Assembly: GCF_000004075.3 (NCBI RefSeq)
Contig: NC_026657.2
Location: 18,357,501-18,421,500, forward strand
Source: Cucumis sativus
Lineage: Eukaryota > Streptophyta > Magnoliopsida > Cucurbitales > Cucurbitaceae
Reading direction: 5' to 3'
Length of the DNA: 64,000 bases
Every line of letters begins with the position of its first letter. The stretch's first letter is position 1. Below are positions 1 through 12,352 of this stretch, one piece after another. The notes under the pieces were generated by a model. The model worked only from the letters and a program-made list of their open reading frames with translations, was not told the origin of the DNA and ran no database searches. The position numbers were made by a program, and so were the translations under genes.

Positions 1-1043
1 TAGGGGTAAGATACAATTTTAATTTTAACAACCACAACTAAATAAATTGTTAATTACTTGATTTGAAACCTACAAACACGTAAATATGAAATAAATTGCA
101 CGCTTAAATCTAGGGGATGTTGATTCAATCAAATTCATTTCGAAAATAAATATTTATTTAATATTTTTACATAACTGAATGATTTGCAAATACACTGTAT
201 TCGTGATTCTGAGTTATATTCCATCATTTTAACCTACACAAGTACATTGTATCTATCAGATAAGAATTTTTCTCTATACAAGTAAAATCGGCTAAAAATA
301 TAAAAAAATAAAATTATTGTATTTATATTTGACACAATTTTAGATCTATCTAAAATTGAAATTGAAATTGTTATTAAAACTATATCATGTATTATTTAAA
401 AAATTGTACAAAATAACATGTTTAGTTAAGATTTACCAAATTTGAATGTTATTACTACAATATTCTAAAGATATCAATGGTAAGAGATATTTAAATTAAG
501 AAGGTTAAAGAAAGGTGACATTTGTAAACGTTGGATTATGAGAATGTGTTAGTAAAATCCTAGTTGTTAGTATAAATAGGATGGATGTCCTACCATTTGT
601 ATTGAACCAAAAAATAATTAGAAGTGTCCAAAATTTCTTTCCAACATAAAACAAACATGTATTTAGAAAAGGGTGGTGTGAACCAAACTCTAATAGAGGT
701 GCTGCAAACATAACTTTGTAGATTTAGGGACAAGTTTTCCAAGATAGATCTGATCAACAACCGCTAGTTCTAATCTCCTTAGGGTTTGTATATATACTAA
801 GATCATAATGTAGTACATAGTACATACGTGAGGTTTATTGATATATTTTATTTTAATTAATTTCAGGATTTTATCTTCCTTATTTAGTGTGCTAATAATA
901 TGGAGATATACATTTGCAAAATAACTAAATACACATGTGTAAATATGACAAAACATGAGAACTTATATCTTCTTACATATATATTTTATGTAACATACAA
1001 AAAACTATCAATACTTGAAATAAATAAATCTCCTCGTACATAT
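1..1043. other. AT-rich intergenic DNA, no gene recognised
   Basis: Very AT-rich sequence. Short open frames on the minus strand at 505-956 have no recognisable protein pattern and look like chance frames. I see no repeat termini or RNA gene here. Confidence 0.5.
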
Positions 1044-1252
1044 TGTTAGAATCTTAGAATATTTGTGGAAAGATTATGGGAATATTTTCTTTAATTCCTA
1101 AATCTTTTCCTTTTTTATTTCTTTGTATATTCTATTTATTCTTCATTGTACTTATTATATTATTCATTAAAAAATAATAACAAAAAATAATCATGGTTTT
1201 TCTCCTGGTACTTGGCTTTCCACGTAAATCAACGTGTGCTCTTTGTCTCACA
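1044..1252 (+). repeat. Possible short Copia-type LTR
   Basis: Begins TGTTAGAATCTTAG and ends in CA near 1252, as Copia LTRs often do. A plus-strand Copia gag remnant follows directly. The tract just before the end (GGTTTTTCTCCTGGTACTTG) resembles the conserved 3' part of several plant Copia LTRs. No matching partner LTR is in the window and the primer-binding site is not clear, so the boundaries are tentative. Confidence 0.4.
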
Positions 1253-2380
1253 ACCATATTGAAACTCTAAAAAACACAACCAATGATGAAAATCAAATAG
1301 AGGAGACAACCATCGGTTTTAGTGTCGTCATCGCCGTCGATGCTCAAATGAGTGCTGCCATGGATGAATGGTTCAGCTGCCTACAAAAAATGATGAAAAT
1401 AAATTCTCGTAAGTTCTGCAGTTGTTCGCATCACCGAGCATGTCTATGTGCCGTTACCGTACACGCGTCGATTTTTCCTCCTTAGATGGTGTCGGTCATC
1501 CCATTTATGCAACCATTTTCTTCATTTGCAGCCTATATTGCTCCTCACACCCGAATTTATGTACTGCCACCTAATTTTGGTCAGCCACCACCACTTTTGC
1601 CGTCAAATCTGTATGCTATGCCACCTATTGATCCAAGTTATCATCCCGATGTTAAGAATCCTCAAAATCACTCAACATTTGAGGTTGACACATTCCAACC
1701 ATAACTTGCAAGCTTCCTCGAGAATATCTCAATAGCATTTGAAAGGGCTTTGAAAATAGATCACAACACTTGAGGTTACCTTAAGACTACATCCAATATT
1801 TTTGTACCGATGTATTATGAGAATCCATAAACCCGTTCCCTAATTTGTCCTCTCCTTATGTGACTAATTCCATGGCTCAATCTTCGACATATCATCTTCA
1901 AGGAAAAAAGTTGAATGATAATAACTATTTCTCATGGTCTTAGTCGTCCTTGAAGAACAACATAAACTTAGCTTTCTAACAGGGGAAATACCTCGCCCCC
2001 TATCGGTTGATCCAAAGGAACTATACTGGAAGGTGAAAAACTCTATTCTTGAATACATATTGATCAATAGTATGGAACCTTAGATTGACAAGTTGTTACT
2101 GTTTGCTACAACAACCAAAGATATTTGGGACACGACCTAGACACTTTACTTCAAATGTCAGAATACATCTCGCCTATACACGCTGAGGAAGCAGGTTCAT
2201 GAATGCAAGCAAAGAACCATAGATGTCACATTTTTTTTTAATAAGCTTTCTTTTTATTTGGCAGGAAATGGACCTATATAGAGAACTAGTCTGACATGAT
2301 TCGAGTGTTAGTGTGTAGCACTCTAGAATTGAAGAGTGATAGGATTTTATGACTTTCTTGCTAGGTCTTAATTCTAACCT
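1253..2380 (+). pseudogene. Decayed Ty1/Copia gag (truncated)
   Basis: Reading plus-strand frames from about 1486, a Pro-rich N-terminal stretch (1486-1704) is followed from about 1873 by the Copia gag signature: a KLNDNNYFSWS tract, then SLKNNIN, a region ending in [18 protein letters not shown], and near 2262-2378 remnants resembling EMDLYREL and DFLAGLN. These match the plant Copia gag order (gag N-terminal, then UBN2-type capsid domain). The frame is broken by many stops and shifts, for example TAG in place of a Trp codon near 1940. The gag stops abruptly at about 2376-2383, where the minus-strand Gypsy reverse transcriptase begins, so protease, integrase and RT are missing. Recognition is by motif order and the element is certainly non-functional. 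Confidence 0.75.
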
Positions 2381-5047
2381 TTGCTTAAGGTTCTGAAAAC
2401 TATCCTCACAAGCTGGACTCCAAACAAATGGAGTTCCCTTCCTTGTCAACTGAGTCAAGGGAGTAGCCAAACGTGAAAAATCCTCCACAAACCTCCGGTA
2501 ATACCCTGCTAAACCCAGAAAACTACGAACTTCACTAACTGTAGAGGGTCGAGACCAACTGGTAACCGCTTCAATCTTTGCAGGATCTACAGAAACTCCC
2601 TCACTGGAAACCACATGCCCAAGAAAAGCCACCTGCTTCAACCAAAATTCGCACTTAGAGAATTTAGCATACAGTTTATTGACTCGAAGAGTCTCTAACA
2701 CTTTATGTAAGTGTTTCTCATGTTCGGCCTCAGTCTTGGAATAAACCAAAATATCATCAATGAAGACTATCACAAAAGTGTCTAAGAAATCCTTAAACGG
2801 GTCCATAAATACTGCAGGTGCATTAGTCAAACCAAAAGACATTACTATGAATTCATAATGTCCATACCTCGAACGAAAAGCAGTCTTAGGAATATCACTG
2901 TCTCTAATCCTCAACTGGTGATAACCTGACCGTAAGTCAATCTTAGAGAACACCGTGGCTCCCTTTAACTGATCGAACAAATCATCGATTCTAGGTAAAG
3001 GATATCTGTTCTTGATTGTTACTTTATTCAACTCTCTATAGTCAATGCAAAGACGCATCGACCCATCCTTCTTCTTCACAAACAATACTGGTGCACCCCA
3101 AGGCGACACACTAGGTCGAATAAAACCTTTGTCAAGCAACTCCTGTAACTGTACCTTCAGTTCTTTCAACTCGGCAGGAGCCATCCTATAAGGGGCTCTA
3201 GAAATGGGAGTAGTGTCTGGCTCCAACTCAATGGCAAAATCAATATCCCTATGTGGCGGAAGTCCTGGAAGATCTTCTGGAAACACATCTGGGTACTCTC
3301 TTACCACAGGTTCTGAAGTTAAAGAAGTCTCATCTTCCCTAGTATCCACCACACTTGCCAAAATACTCCAGGTACCCTGGTTGAGCAGTTTACTAGCTTT
3401 CATAGCTGAGATTACTTTAGGCAATACTACGGTTCCTACCCCTTTGAACTTAAAGCTAGATTCGGTAGGGGGACTGAACACAACCTCCTTACGAGAACAA
3501 TCAATACTAGCATGATTAGTAGCTAGCCAATCCATACCTAAAATTACATCAAAGTCACGCATATCTAATACCAACAAGGTTACGTCCAGCACACGACCAG
3601 CTATCTCAATTTCACATGCTTTAATCTTTTCCTTAGACAACATAATTTCTCCAGACGGTGTAGACACTGACAAGACATAATCTAAGGGTTCCACCTCTAA
3701 GCATGCATGCGTCACAAAAAGCGATGAGATAAATGAATGAGAAGACCCTGAGCCAAACAAGGTTAAGGCAAAATGCCCTAACACTGGTAATGTACCTGTC
3801 ACCACTGTGCCGACCTTCTCTGCTTCTGATCTATTAGTGGTAAAGATTGTACCCCGCTGTGGAGGTCTTGCTCCCTGACTGCTCTGTCCAGCCCCAGTAG
3901 ATCTCAAGGGACATCGATCAGCCATGTGTCCCTCTTGCTTGCACTTAAAACAGACTCTCGTTCCCATCAAACAACGACCCAGGTGGCATTTCCCACACGT
4001 ATTGCATAGTGGCTTCTTTCTAGTAGTGTCTCCTGCCCCACCAGAACTCTGCTGGAAACTGTGAAAAGGATCGCCTGATCTCAAGTTTCTCTGAGGAACT
4101 CCCACAATTCTCTGCTCTGCTTTCCTCTTCTGACCAGACGACGTTCCCTTATCAGAACTCCTTGCCTGAATTTCATCCTTCCCAATACTCATATCCACTG
4201 CCAGACGCAGCGCTTCAGCCTGGGTAGTAGGCTTTAGTGCTCGCACAAAACCTCTAATCTCATCTCTCAATCCTTTGACAAACCTCTCAGCTCTAGCCTG
4301 CTCATTACCAACAAGTTCAGGGGCAAAGCGCGACAGCATATCAAACTCCTGGTTATACTCCTCAACTGTCATGTGTCCTTGCTTCAATTCCAAGAATTCC
4401 TGGCTTTTGGCGTCTCTAAGGTTAGCCGAGAAAAACTTGGTATAGAAGCAGTCTTTAAACTGATCCCAAGTGATCTGTCTCACATCTCCACCCAACATAC
4501 GCATCGTAGTCCTCCACCAAATAATACCTCTGTCCCTCAGAAGAAAAGCAGCACACTGAACCCTATGCTCCTTTGGACATCTCATGTAATTAAATATGGC
4601 TTCCACAGAGGACAACCACAACTCCGCTTTAGTAGGATCCTCCAGTGACCCATCAAACGTCTGAGGGTCATATTTCCTAAAGTCCTCTCAAATGTTTCGC
4701 CTCAGCAGAAAGTTGGTTCGGTAGTATCTGTGCGGCTGTTGTGCAGCCAATCCTTGTGCAGGAGGGGCTGCTGGTGTAGGTGGAGCTGCTGGTACAAGGG
4801 GAACCACAGGTGCAGGCGGAACAACTGGTGCAGGTGGAATTGCAGGTGCCTGCTGGTTCTGAGCTATAGCCGTCATAAGCTCCGTGAACCTCTGCTCCAT
4901 GTGAGTAGACAGTGCAGCAAACTCAACGTGAGTCACGGGTGCAGTAGGAATTCGCTGTTCAGCTTGACCCTCAGTAGGTTGATTACGACCTGCTCCTCTA
5001 CCCCGGCCTCTACGACCTCCTCTACGAACACCTCTCTTTGGCGGCAT
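2376..5047 (-). pseudogene. Gypsy gag-pol (gag, protease, RT), truncated
   Basis: One reading frame runs from the ATG at 5045-5047 (basic Arg/Gly-rich start MPPKRGVRRGGRRGRGRG) down to the truncation at about 2376, broken only by an in-frame TGA at 4688-4690. In order: Pro/Ala-rich gag N-terminus; retrotransposon gag domain (about 4620-4190, with [15 protein letters not shown] and the [19 protein letters not shown] tract); a CCHC zinc knuckle [14 protein letters not shown] (about 3955-3910); aspartic protease (about 3765-3480); RT (about 3200-2520, with LRSGYHQL and the catalytic FIDDILVYS near 2752-2766). The protease motif reads [10 protein letters not shown] where the family has DSGSS, so the catalytic Asp is lost. 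RT has also lost a few residues before the FLDTFVIV segment. After the tract ending LKQRL the frame runs into Copia sequence, giving a meaningless tail. The copy encodes no working polyprotein. Confidence 0.93.
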
Positions 5048-5268
5048 AATTCCTATTATCCACCAACAACTCTCTTTTAAAAAGTCTTAATCATAAGCAT
5101 AAGCAAGTCTTTATCATCGTGCAATCTAGTTTAATTTACAAAGTCATGCAAATAAACCATATATATAAGCATAAAGCATACCTGACGAGAGACGAAGGGT
5201 CGCGTTAGCCATATGGACACAAAAACATAGACTTACATCGTAAGTCAGTCTACAGAACCTAAAGCTTA
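5048..5268 (-). other. Untranslated leader of the Gypsy element
   Basis: Lies between the primer-binding site and the gag ATG on the minus strand. The short minus frame at 5144-5365 overlaps PBS and LTR and is not a gene. Confidence 0.6.
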
Positions 5269-5281
5269 GGCTCTGATACCA
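5269..5281 (-). other. Primer-binding site (initiator Met-tRNA type)
   Basis: The minus strand reads TGGTATCAGAGCC, complementary to the 3' end of plant initiator Met-tRNA. It lies two bases inside the LTR end (…GTTACA at 5284). It fixes the element's orientation and its LTR boundary. Confidence 0.9.
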
Positions 5282-5283
5282 AC

Positions 5284-7296
5284 TGTAACGACCTAACTTT
5301 TTACCTAAGTCGATGTCATTAACGTTTGACAAAAGACCTTGGTTAATTAAAATTTCAAACCTCAAAAGAACAAAATTTATTTTGTTTGTTTGGGCCCCAG
5401 TTTTAAATTACTAAAATCCACATGAAAATTTAAAACTAAAAAGTTTCAAATCTTTGAATACTTTAAAACCTTAAAATTTTCTAAACAGTCTCACGTTCGA
5501 ATACAAATAATACTATAAATCACTAAGCGGAAGCAAAATTTTAAAGTGTCCCTTGTGGCGGTCACGCTTCCTTCCTGCCCCTCGCCGGTTTGCCGCATTT
5601 ATTACCTTTGCCTGAAAAATTAAACTTAAGGAGGGTGAGTATAAAAATACCCAGTAAGAGACCTTCTATTGGTCCCGTCAGGGGAAAATAAATTTTTAAC
5701 ATTCTATTGGGACACCCTGTACAGTCGCAGTCTTGTGATCCTGTAGGATGCACATTTCAGTCTAATGCCCCGAGGGACGTACATTTCAGTCTAGTGTTCT
5801 GCAGAAACACATATCAGTCTAATGCTCCCGAAGGGTGCAGAATAATTGGTGATCCCGTTGGACACCTACAAGGCACACATCCCAATAAAAGCTAACAATT
5901 TTTCCCCTCAGTCCATTCTAAACTTTTAAACAGTTATTCATAGTTCAGTTAAATATTCTCATTTCATAAACTCTTCACTTGGTCCCTAACAGTCATCTTA
6001 TTTGAACTTAGCTCAAGGCCAGTCAGAAGCACGTCAGTACATCAGTGAACAACTAAACAATCATAACATCCACTTTAGTCTACAAGGACACAACCACGAC
6101 CTTTCCTCAATTCACAGAAACACAATCATAACCATATATCATATATTCAGTCAAACGACAATCTACCAGTTCCACCCTACATTTAAGCAAGAACATCTAT
6201 AACTTTCGGTCATTCAAAATCCATATGTGTAAAAATACATATCCAGTCAGTCACATCCAGTCAGTCACAGCATGCACTCAATACCAAGTCCACATCATTC
6301 CATACATAAATATATCTGTCTTTCCTAGTTAAACACAATATACACTAAATTCCAATTTAACCATACAGTCCAACATAACTCAAAATTTTAGGTGAGTCCA
6401 GTAGAAAGTCCCTTACCTCAAAGTTAGGGAACCTCCTTAATCAACTAACGTCCACGAAACAATCCTAAGCCTAACAATACAAAATTCGATTACTTTCACG
6501 ATACATATCTCACTTACTTTCCTCAACGTAAGTTCCAACTCACCGAAGTATTGGCGAACTGAACCCTCAACAATTCACAAATTGGTTGTGAATTTAAGGG
6601 GCCCAACGTTACTCCCAACACCTTCAAGAATCAATTAACAAATTAGCTAAACATTCCAACCATTCCAACCATAACGCTTGAACCACTTTGAAACAAATTA
6701 CCATTCATACTTAAATTATTACCAACAAAGCAACCTCGATAAGATTGTAAAACAGAGGCAGCGGCACACCTTGACGCACGACTGTCGAACTCGCAATAAA
6801 AATCCTAAGTGTGGGTCGGTCAGCGGTCGGCTAAAGGAGATGTGGCGGCTGGGCTTCACAGATGGAGATCGACGCGAACAAACCGCGAATCTGAACGGTT
6901 ACAACAAATCTGAACGGTTACAGCAACTAGTCAGCCGACGTCGATAGCAGGTGGAGCGGCGGAGCTTCGCGAAACAGAGTGATTCGTGATGGAGAGACGG
7001 CGTACGGCTGGACTTGGCTTCGACGGAGACAGAGGTTGCGCGGCGGGGCTGGGCGGACGGTCACGCGGCGCTGGGAAGCAAACAGAGGAGAAAGGAGAGG
7101 GGAGACAGCCGGCGGTTGGGCTGCGGCGAACGGAAGGGAAGAGAGGGAGGCGTGCGGCTAGGGTACAGGAAGGAGAAGAAGAAAAAAAATGGAGAGAGAG
7201 GGGTTTGCGCGCGGGAGGAAGAAGAAAGGGAGATTTTCTTTTCTTTTCTTTTATTTAATTTAATAATAAAATTATAAAATAAATAAATATATATAA
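5284..7296 (-). repeat. Gypsy 5' LTR, main part (left of the nested MULE)
   Basis: The plus strand starts TGTAACGACCTAAC. It shares long blocks with the LTR at 58923-61074: the tract around 5560-5700 (GTCACGCTTCCTTCCTGCCC, then GGTGAGTATAAA and CCAGTAAGAG), the following CAGTCTAATG repeats at about 5755-5890, and the AGTCCCTTACCTCAA tract near 6410. A GC-richer zone at 6760-7200 contains overlapping chance frames and corresponds to 60200-60860 in the other LTR. LTR sequence continues at 14289 beyond the MULE. Confidence 0.87.
7288..7296. other. 9-bp target-site duplication of the MULE (left)
   Basis: TATATATAA lies immediately before the MULE end and is repeated exactly at 14280-14288. Nine bases is the usual duplication length for Mutator-like transposons. 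Confidence 0.9.
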
Positions 7297-7359
7297 GGAT
7301 TTTTTTTAAAAATAACGTGTCTTGTGAAAGTATTTTCAAAAATAGGGTAGTTGGGAAAG
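7297..7359 (+). repeat. MULE terminal inverted repeat, left
   Basis: Starts GGATTTTTTTTAAAAATAAC. Its reverse complement matches 14217-14279 at all but about four of 63 positions, by my own base-by-base comparison. Confidence 0.9.
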
Positions 7360-7424
7360 AAATTATAAGAATAAGGTTGTTTCCCAAACTATTTTCAAAA
7401 ATAGGTGTTTTTTTGAAATTGAAC

Positions 7425-7588
7425 GAAGTCGTGTACGAGGTACACGACTTCCAAATGAAATTGAACGAAGTCGTGTACGGGGTACACGACTTCCTAAATG
7501 CACATGTCAGCACATTTGACCACTTCGCTCCACGTATGCACGAGTTTGACCCATGTGGACGGAAGTCGTGGACGGGGTACACGACTTC
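7425..7588. repeat. Three subterminal palindromes, left side of MULE
   Basis: Near-perfect 27-bp palindromes at 7425-7451, 7467-7493 and 7562-7588. Each has arms GAAGTCGTG and CACGACTTC around a GTAC-type centre. Four more lie near the right end. Repeated motifs just inside the termini commonly bind transposase; that role is inferred here. Confidence 0.85.
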
Positions 7589-7940
7589 CTAAATATATGT
7601 TTGTAAAATTATTATATTTTAAAAGATTAACAAAATTAGTTTTTGTTTAAATGGCCAAATTTTTGGTAGTTTATGTTTATTATGAACAAATTAAAAAAAT
7701 AAACCAAAGTTAAACACATCATGAGTGATATCTTATAAGAATTTTGAACGTTTTTTTTTAATACTTGGTTCTCTACTTTTAAAAAATATATATTATATAT
7801 TGATATTATTAAGAATACTCCTACATCTAAATCATATATTAGCAACTTCTAATTTATAATTAATTTAAAAAAGTTCAACTTTTTATTTATACAACTTGAA
7901 TAAGTTCTAGCAAAATTTAAAAACACTTAAATTATACAAC

Positions 7941-9667
7941 TTAAGAAGCTTCCCCATCTCCCTCTACGACATCATCGCCTTGTCGTCGTCGTCGCCGTCG
8001 AATGCGTCTACGATCTGTGTCGGCAACATTTAAACGTCGAGTCCGCTGAACAAGGCTGTCTATATCTCCCATGACTTCGTCACACATTGGACTAAAAATT
8101 TCAAAATTGTTTTCCATGGAGACTCGACGTACGTCTTCAACAAAATTATTCTGAACGATTGTAAATAATATAATTAAAAAATGTTCATGCTTGTATTAAA
8201 TTTATAAATCATATTAAAACTATTACCATGCGATAACAGTAAGCGTCATCAGGTGTCATGAAGCGTCGGGTAATCGACGTGTACCAGGAAAAGTAGTTAT
8301 CTGATACTGTGGGCTTCTGTGTTGCTTCTGCTTCGGCACAAAAAAGTATTTCGTGAATGCCACATTGCTATATGCTCTGCATGAATCCTACTCCAATCTT
8401 GATCGTGCTTGCCTCTTAAATCAATTTGGTGTAGGCCCTGATCTGTGGAGCAAAACTCTGGTGGCATTTGTAGCATATGGAACTGTCGCAATACACGATC
8501 TGCTTGATGCTTCTCAACGAGATGAAAGCAAATCATAGGACCCACATATGTCCACATCGCTTGACCGTTATGACATTGACGTGGAAGCAATGCCATAATG
8601 TGGGACGTGTATGGTGTCCAATTAATCTGTTAAAAAAAACGAACATAAGGAAACAACAAAAAACATGCCTACGCAATATTGAATATAATATTTTACTACC
8701 TGAAGAGTTGATCAGCCGATCAAAAAACATTCGGTAGGTGATCAACATATTTGCGGACAGTTCTGACAATGGTATAACGCCGCTCCATCTAATGTGAGAA
8801 ATGAAATCATTAATAAGTTATAAACCTTGCAAATTTTACTAAAAATAATATATATATATAATAATACCTGAAACTCAAAGGTCGACCAACTGACACCTCA
8901 ACTGGTACTTGTGGTGCCAGAATAGGAAATCTGTCATACGCCCATACTTGCAACAATATTAATGGGCCAGCAATCTCTAAAGATCGTGCATTACTCGCTC
9001 GACACAATTCCCTATACAACCATGCGAGGCATGCAGCGCCCCAAGCGTACGTACCAGCCTGGTCAAAATTAATTAAAAGCGGGAGGAACATATAGTGGAC
9101 CAGGGTGTTTGATTTGTCTGTAAATAGAAAGCCTCCAATTAATTGCATAATGTATGCACGAGCGTATCTTTGAACGCTCACTACATCAGCATCTGGTGGC
9201 AATTCTGTGAACTGTTCTGCCAACCAAGGAAGGCTCAATCGTTGACCTTTCATTTCAGGTGGACGAACTCCCAAGTAATCCTCACATAGTACCTTCCAGT
9301 CATATAATAACGACCCTACCACAGGCTCACCATCCACAGGTAACCCTAACTGAACTGCAACATCCTGTAGGGTGATCGTGCATTCCCCACAAGGCATATG
9401 AAATGTGTGGGTCTCTAGTCTCCAACGCTCGATCAGAGCAGTAATCAAATGCCAGTCCAACTGCATAAATCCTATTTGGGAAGCCCCTAGAAATCCAGCA
9501 GCCTCTAAATATGGTACAATACGCTGATCAAATGGGATCGTACGCTGAGATGCTGCCTCTCTTCGTCGACAACTCAAAACAACTGTGGAGGATGCCTCCC
9601 ATATAGACTGTGAACGATGGGATGGTTGTAGATATAGCTGTGTAGGATCACTCGGCCCAGGTTCCAT
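7941..9667 (-). CDS. Plant-mobile-domain (aminotransferase-like, PMD) protein carried by the MULE
   Basis: Likely exons on the minus strand are 9667-8868, 8788-8700, 8626-8227 and 8150-7941, with GT/AG at the three introns. Exon 1 gives a typical PMD N-terminal half: a Pro/Gln-rich start (MEPGPSDPTQLYLQPSHRSQ), then YLEAAGFLGASQIGFMQLDW, a WRLETHTFHMPCGECTITLQ tract (about residue 95), VAVQLGLPVDGEPVVG, and a WAYDRFPILAP tract near residue 250. Exon 2 continues with the RWSGV core and exon 3 with INWTPYT. Exon 4 ends in a basic RRRIRRRRRRQ tail and TAA at 7941-7943. PMD proteins include host nuclear factors of the MAIN/MAIL1 type and copies carried by transposons; the biochemical role is unclear and the name 'aminotransferase-like' is historical. 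The exon 2/3 junction as drawn is out of phase, and an A-run at 8340-8345 shifts exon 3, so this copy may be damaged. Sure of the domain, less of the splice sites. Confidence 0.85.
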
Positions 9668-9876
9668 TATGCAAATAACCTAAAAAATATCGAAATACTA
9701 TGAGGATCAATTGACCCAAATTCCATTACATGATTACAATATTATAAATTTAAGTTATTAATTTTAAATACCAATAAATTATAATTAAACTATTCATCAA
9801 ATATTAAGATATACATCAAACAATTACATAGAAGTTATGCATTAAGAATTACATCAAACCCTAAAATAATTACATA
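9668..9876. other. Spacer between the two MULE genes
   Basis: 209 bp of AT-rich sequence with no ORF. It holds the transposase 3' end region and presumably the PMD promoter. Confidence 0.6.
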
Positions 9877-11890
9877 TCAGTGTCTTGAAGAAGAAGCACG
9901 TTCAGGACAAGTACGTCTGTTATGTCCTTCTACTTTACAGATCGTGCATCTAATTGATTGACTAGACTCTTTCCAATCCATTTCATTTTGGATCCTTGTA
10001 GTTCTTGGTCGACCGGGTCCTTTAAGTAAGTCCGCATTGGGGCGAACTTCAGTGAATGATATCTCTGGCCAATAATCTGAGTGTTGGATTGGATGGAAGC
10101 GACCGTCATAACAACGTTTGAATGTCGACAACAAGTAGCATTCATCAATGTATGGTACGTATGTCAAGTGCATGTAATTACAAATTGCAATTACATGCGA
10201 ACACGGAATCTTAAACGACTGCCACTTATTGCAAGAACATGTCCCTTCCATCAAACTTACTACCTGTGTGTGTTGGCCTTTGTATGGAGAAGTCATACTC
10301 ATACCCGTGTGAACCTCAAATGTCTGGGTTTCTCTATCAATGGATGTCACTGAATGTGCAGAAGCTCGTTTTTCCCACTTCTTAAGCTTTCTTATCGCAT
10401 ATTTCGTATAAATATCACCACGATCGAGTGCTTCACTTATCTCAGCTCGCCGACGTTCGAAATAAAGGATTGTGCGATAAAATGTTAGTCTAACCAAAGA
10501 AGTGATGGGTAACATTCGAGCTCCTTTAAATACACCGTTCATACATTCAGCTGCATTGCTTGTCATCCACCCATATCGAGACCCATTGTCATGTGACTGA
10601 GTCCATTTTTCCACGTCAATATCTTCAAAAAACTCAAGACACTCTGGGTTCAATCGTTGTAGTTCTTTCATTATTTTTATAAATTTGCGCCTTTGGTGTT
10701 GATTACCTGCCCTAAACACCAAGTCTTTCAGTTGCTTTGATTTATATTTCTGATTGAAGTTGCTAGCAACATGACGAAGACAATATCGATGGACAGCTCG
10801 AGGTTCACTCCAACCTACCTCTTCATTGTTAATGGCAGAAAGAATGTCCCTATGTCTGTCAGAGATCAAGCAAATACCATATCGATCAGTAACGTATTCG
10901 CGAAGTGCACGAAGAAACCATGACCAACTAGACGTGTTTTCCCCTTCCACTATAGCAAATGCAAGAGGAAATATATGACCATTTGCATCAATCGATAAGG
11001 CAGTTAACATTTTTCCCTTATACTTTCCATACAAATGGGTTCCGTCGATCTGAATTAATGGTCTACAATGCTTGAACCCTTCTATTGCAGGACCAAATGA
11101 CCAGAAAACCCTTCCAAAAATGGTTGTACCTGGTACATCGGATGGAAGAAAAAACCAATCAACTCGAGTTCCCGGATTATAATGTACAACAGCACTCAAC
11201 CAGTATGGAAGCTCATTATATGATTTCTCCCAATCACCAAAAACTGTTATCAAAGCTTTTTTCTTCGCTTGCCAAACTTGTCCATACTTAACACCGTAAC
11301 CGTATTGTTGTTTTATGATTTCCATAAGCACAGACACAGTAATAGTAGGATCGGCTTTCACCATGTTTTGAATTTGAACACTCATGAAATTTGAATCTAA
11401 CTGTGAGTGATCTTGTGTTAGATTTGAGTACAGACACGAGTGCTCTCCTTGGAGCTTAGTTATCTCAAACAATCCGTGGCTCTTACGCTTCGTACCACGT
11501 AACCTCCAGTTGCAGCCATTAGTCCACTGTTTGCATCGAATATTCCACAAATGTTGGTTTGATTCGACTACAACAATTTCATAGTGTTGTGTCACACAAT
11601 ACCTCTTAACAGCCAACATAAGATCTTCCTTAGAGTCAAATATCATTCCCTTCTGTATTAAACAAGATGTGTCAACAGATACATTTCTATCTGTCAATGT
11701 ACAACCTTGTTCACAAACAGAATTCGCAATGTCCCAATCTATTTGTGCAAATATATTGGACGGGATTCATTTCATTCTCTTCCTCTATATTTTCTTCATT
11801 ACCAAATAGTTCATCGACTTCTACATCTATATCACTATCTCCATCATTACCAGGTTCAAGAATAACTAAATCTTCAGGTCGCAACGACAT
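9877..11890 (-). CDS. MuDR-class MULE transposase
   Basis: Cut-and-paste transposase acting on the MULE ends. A 606-residue open frame spans 11697-9877, and coding-like sequence continues up to an ATG at 11888-11890 (start MSLRPEDLVILEPGNDGDSD, acidic). The two parts are in different frames; a C-run at 11762-11764 is the likely place of a one-base shift, so the N-terminus is probably broken in this copy. Seen in order within the 606 residues: MuDR N-terminal zinc-binding region (about 15-90, with GMIFDSKEDLMLAV, CNWRLRG and GEHSC); MULE DDE domain (about 215-320, with IDGTHLYGKYKGKML and LISDRHRDI carrying the first acidic residues and a YCLRHVASNF tract after them); SWIM zinc finger CSCNKWQSFKIPCSHVI (about 485-500); C-terminal CCHC knuckle CTICKVEGHNRRTC. 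Length and domain order match full transposases of this class. The ATG at 11890 follows a good splice acceptor (11901-11902). Confidence 0.93.
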
Positions 11891-11995
11891 ATTTAATTAG
11901 CTGTTAAATACAAAAACGATCATCAGTTTAATGTATCTATTTATTTTATTAGTAATGTAGTGTACACAAAAAAGTGTACACAGTAAATGTATGGT

Positions 11996-12047
11996 TTATT
12001 ATTATTATTATTATAATTATAATTATAATAATAATAATAAATAATTA

Positions 12048-12079
<32 letters not shown>

Positions 12080-12081
12080 GG

Positions 12082-12120
<39 letters not shown>

Positions 12121-12352
12121 GTTATTGTTATTGTTATTGTTATTGTTATTATTGTTATTATTATTATTGTTATTATTGTTATTATTATTGTTATTATTGT
12201 TATTATTGTTATTATTATTGTTATTGTTATTGTTATTGTTATTGTTATTGTTATTGTTATTGTTATTGTTATTGTTATTGTTATTGTTATTATTATTGTT
12301 ATTATTGTTATTGTTATTATTGTTATTATTGTTATTATTGTTATTATTATTA

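Noticed and set aside
3204-3515. Plus-strand frames inside the Gypsy gag-pol region (3204-3515, 4373-4648, 4730-5080)
   Set aside because: Antisense shadows of the well-supported minus-strand gag-pol.
6678-7277. Several overlapping Arg/Gly-rich frames on the plus strand, and 7061-7582 on the minus strand
   Set aside because: They fall in the GC-richer part of the Gypsy LTR and run across the MULE end; no start context and no domain.
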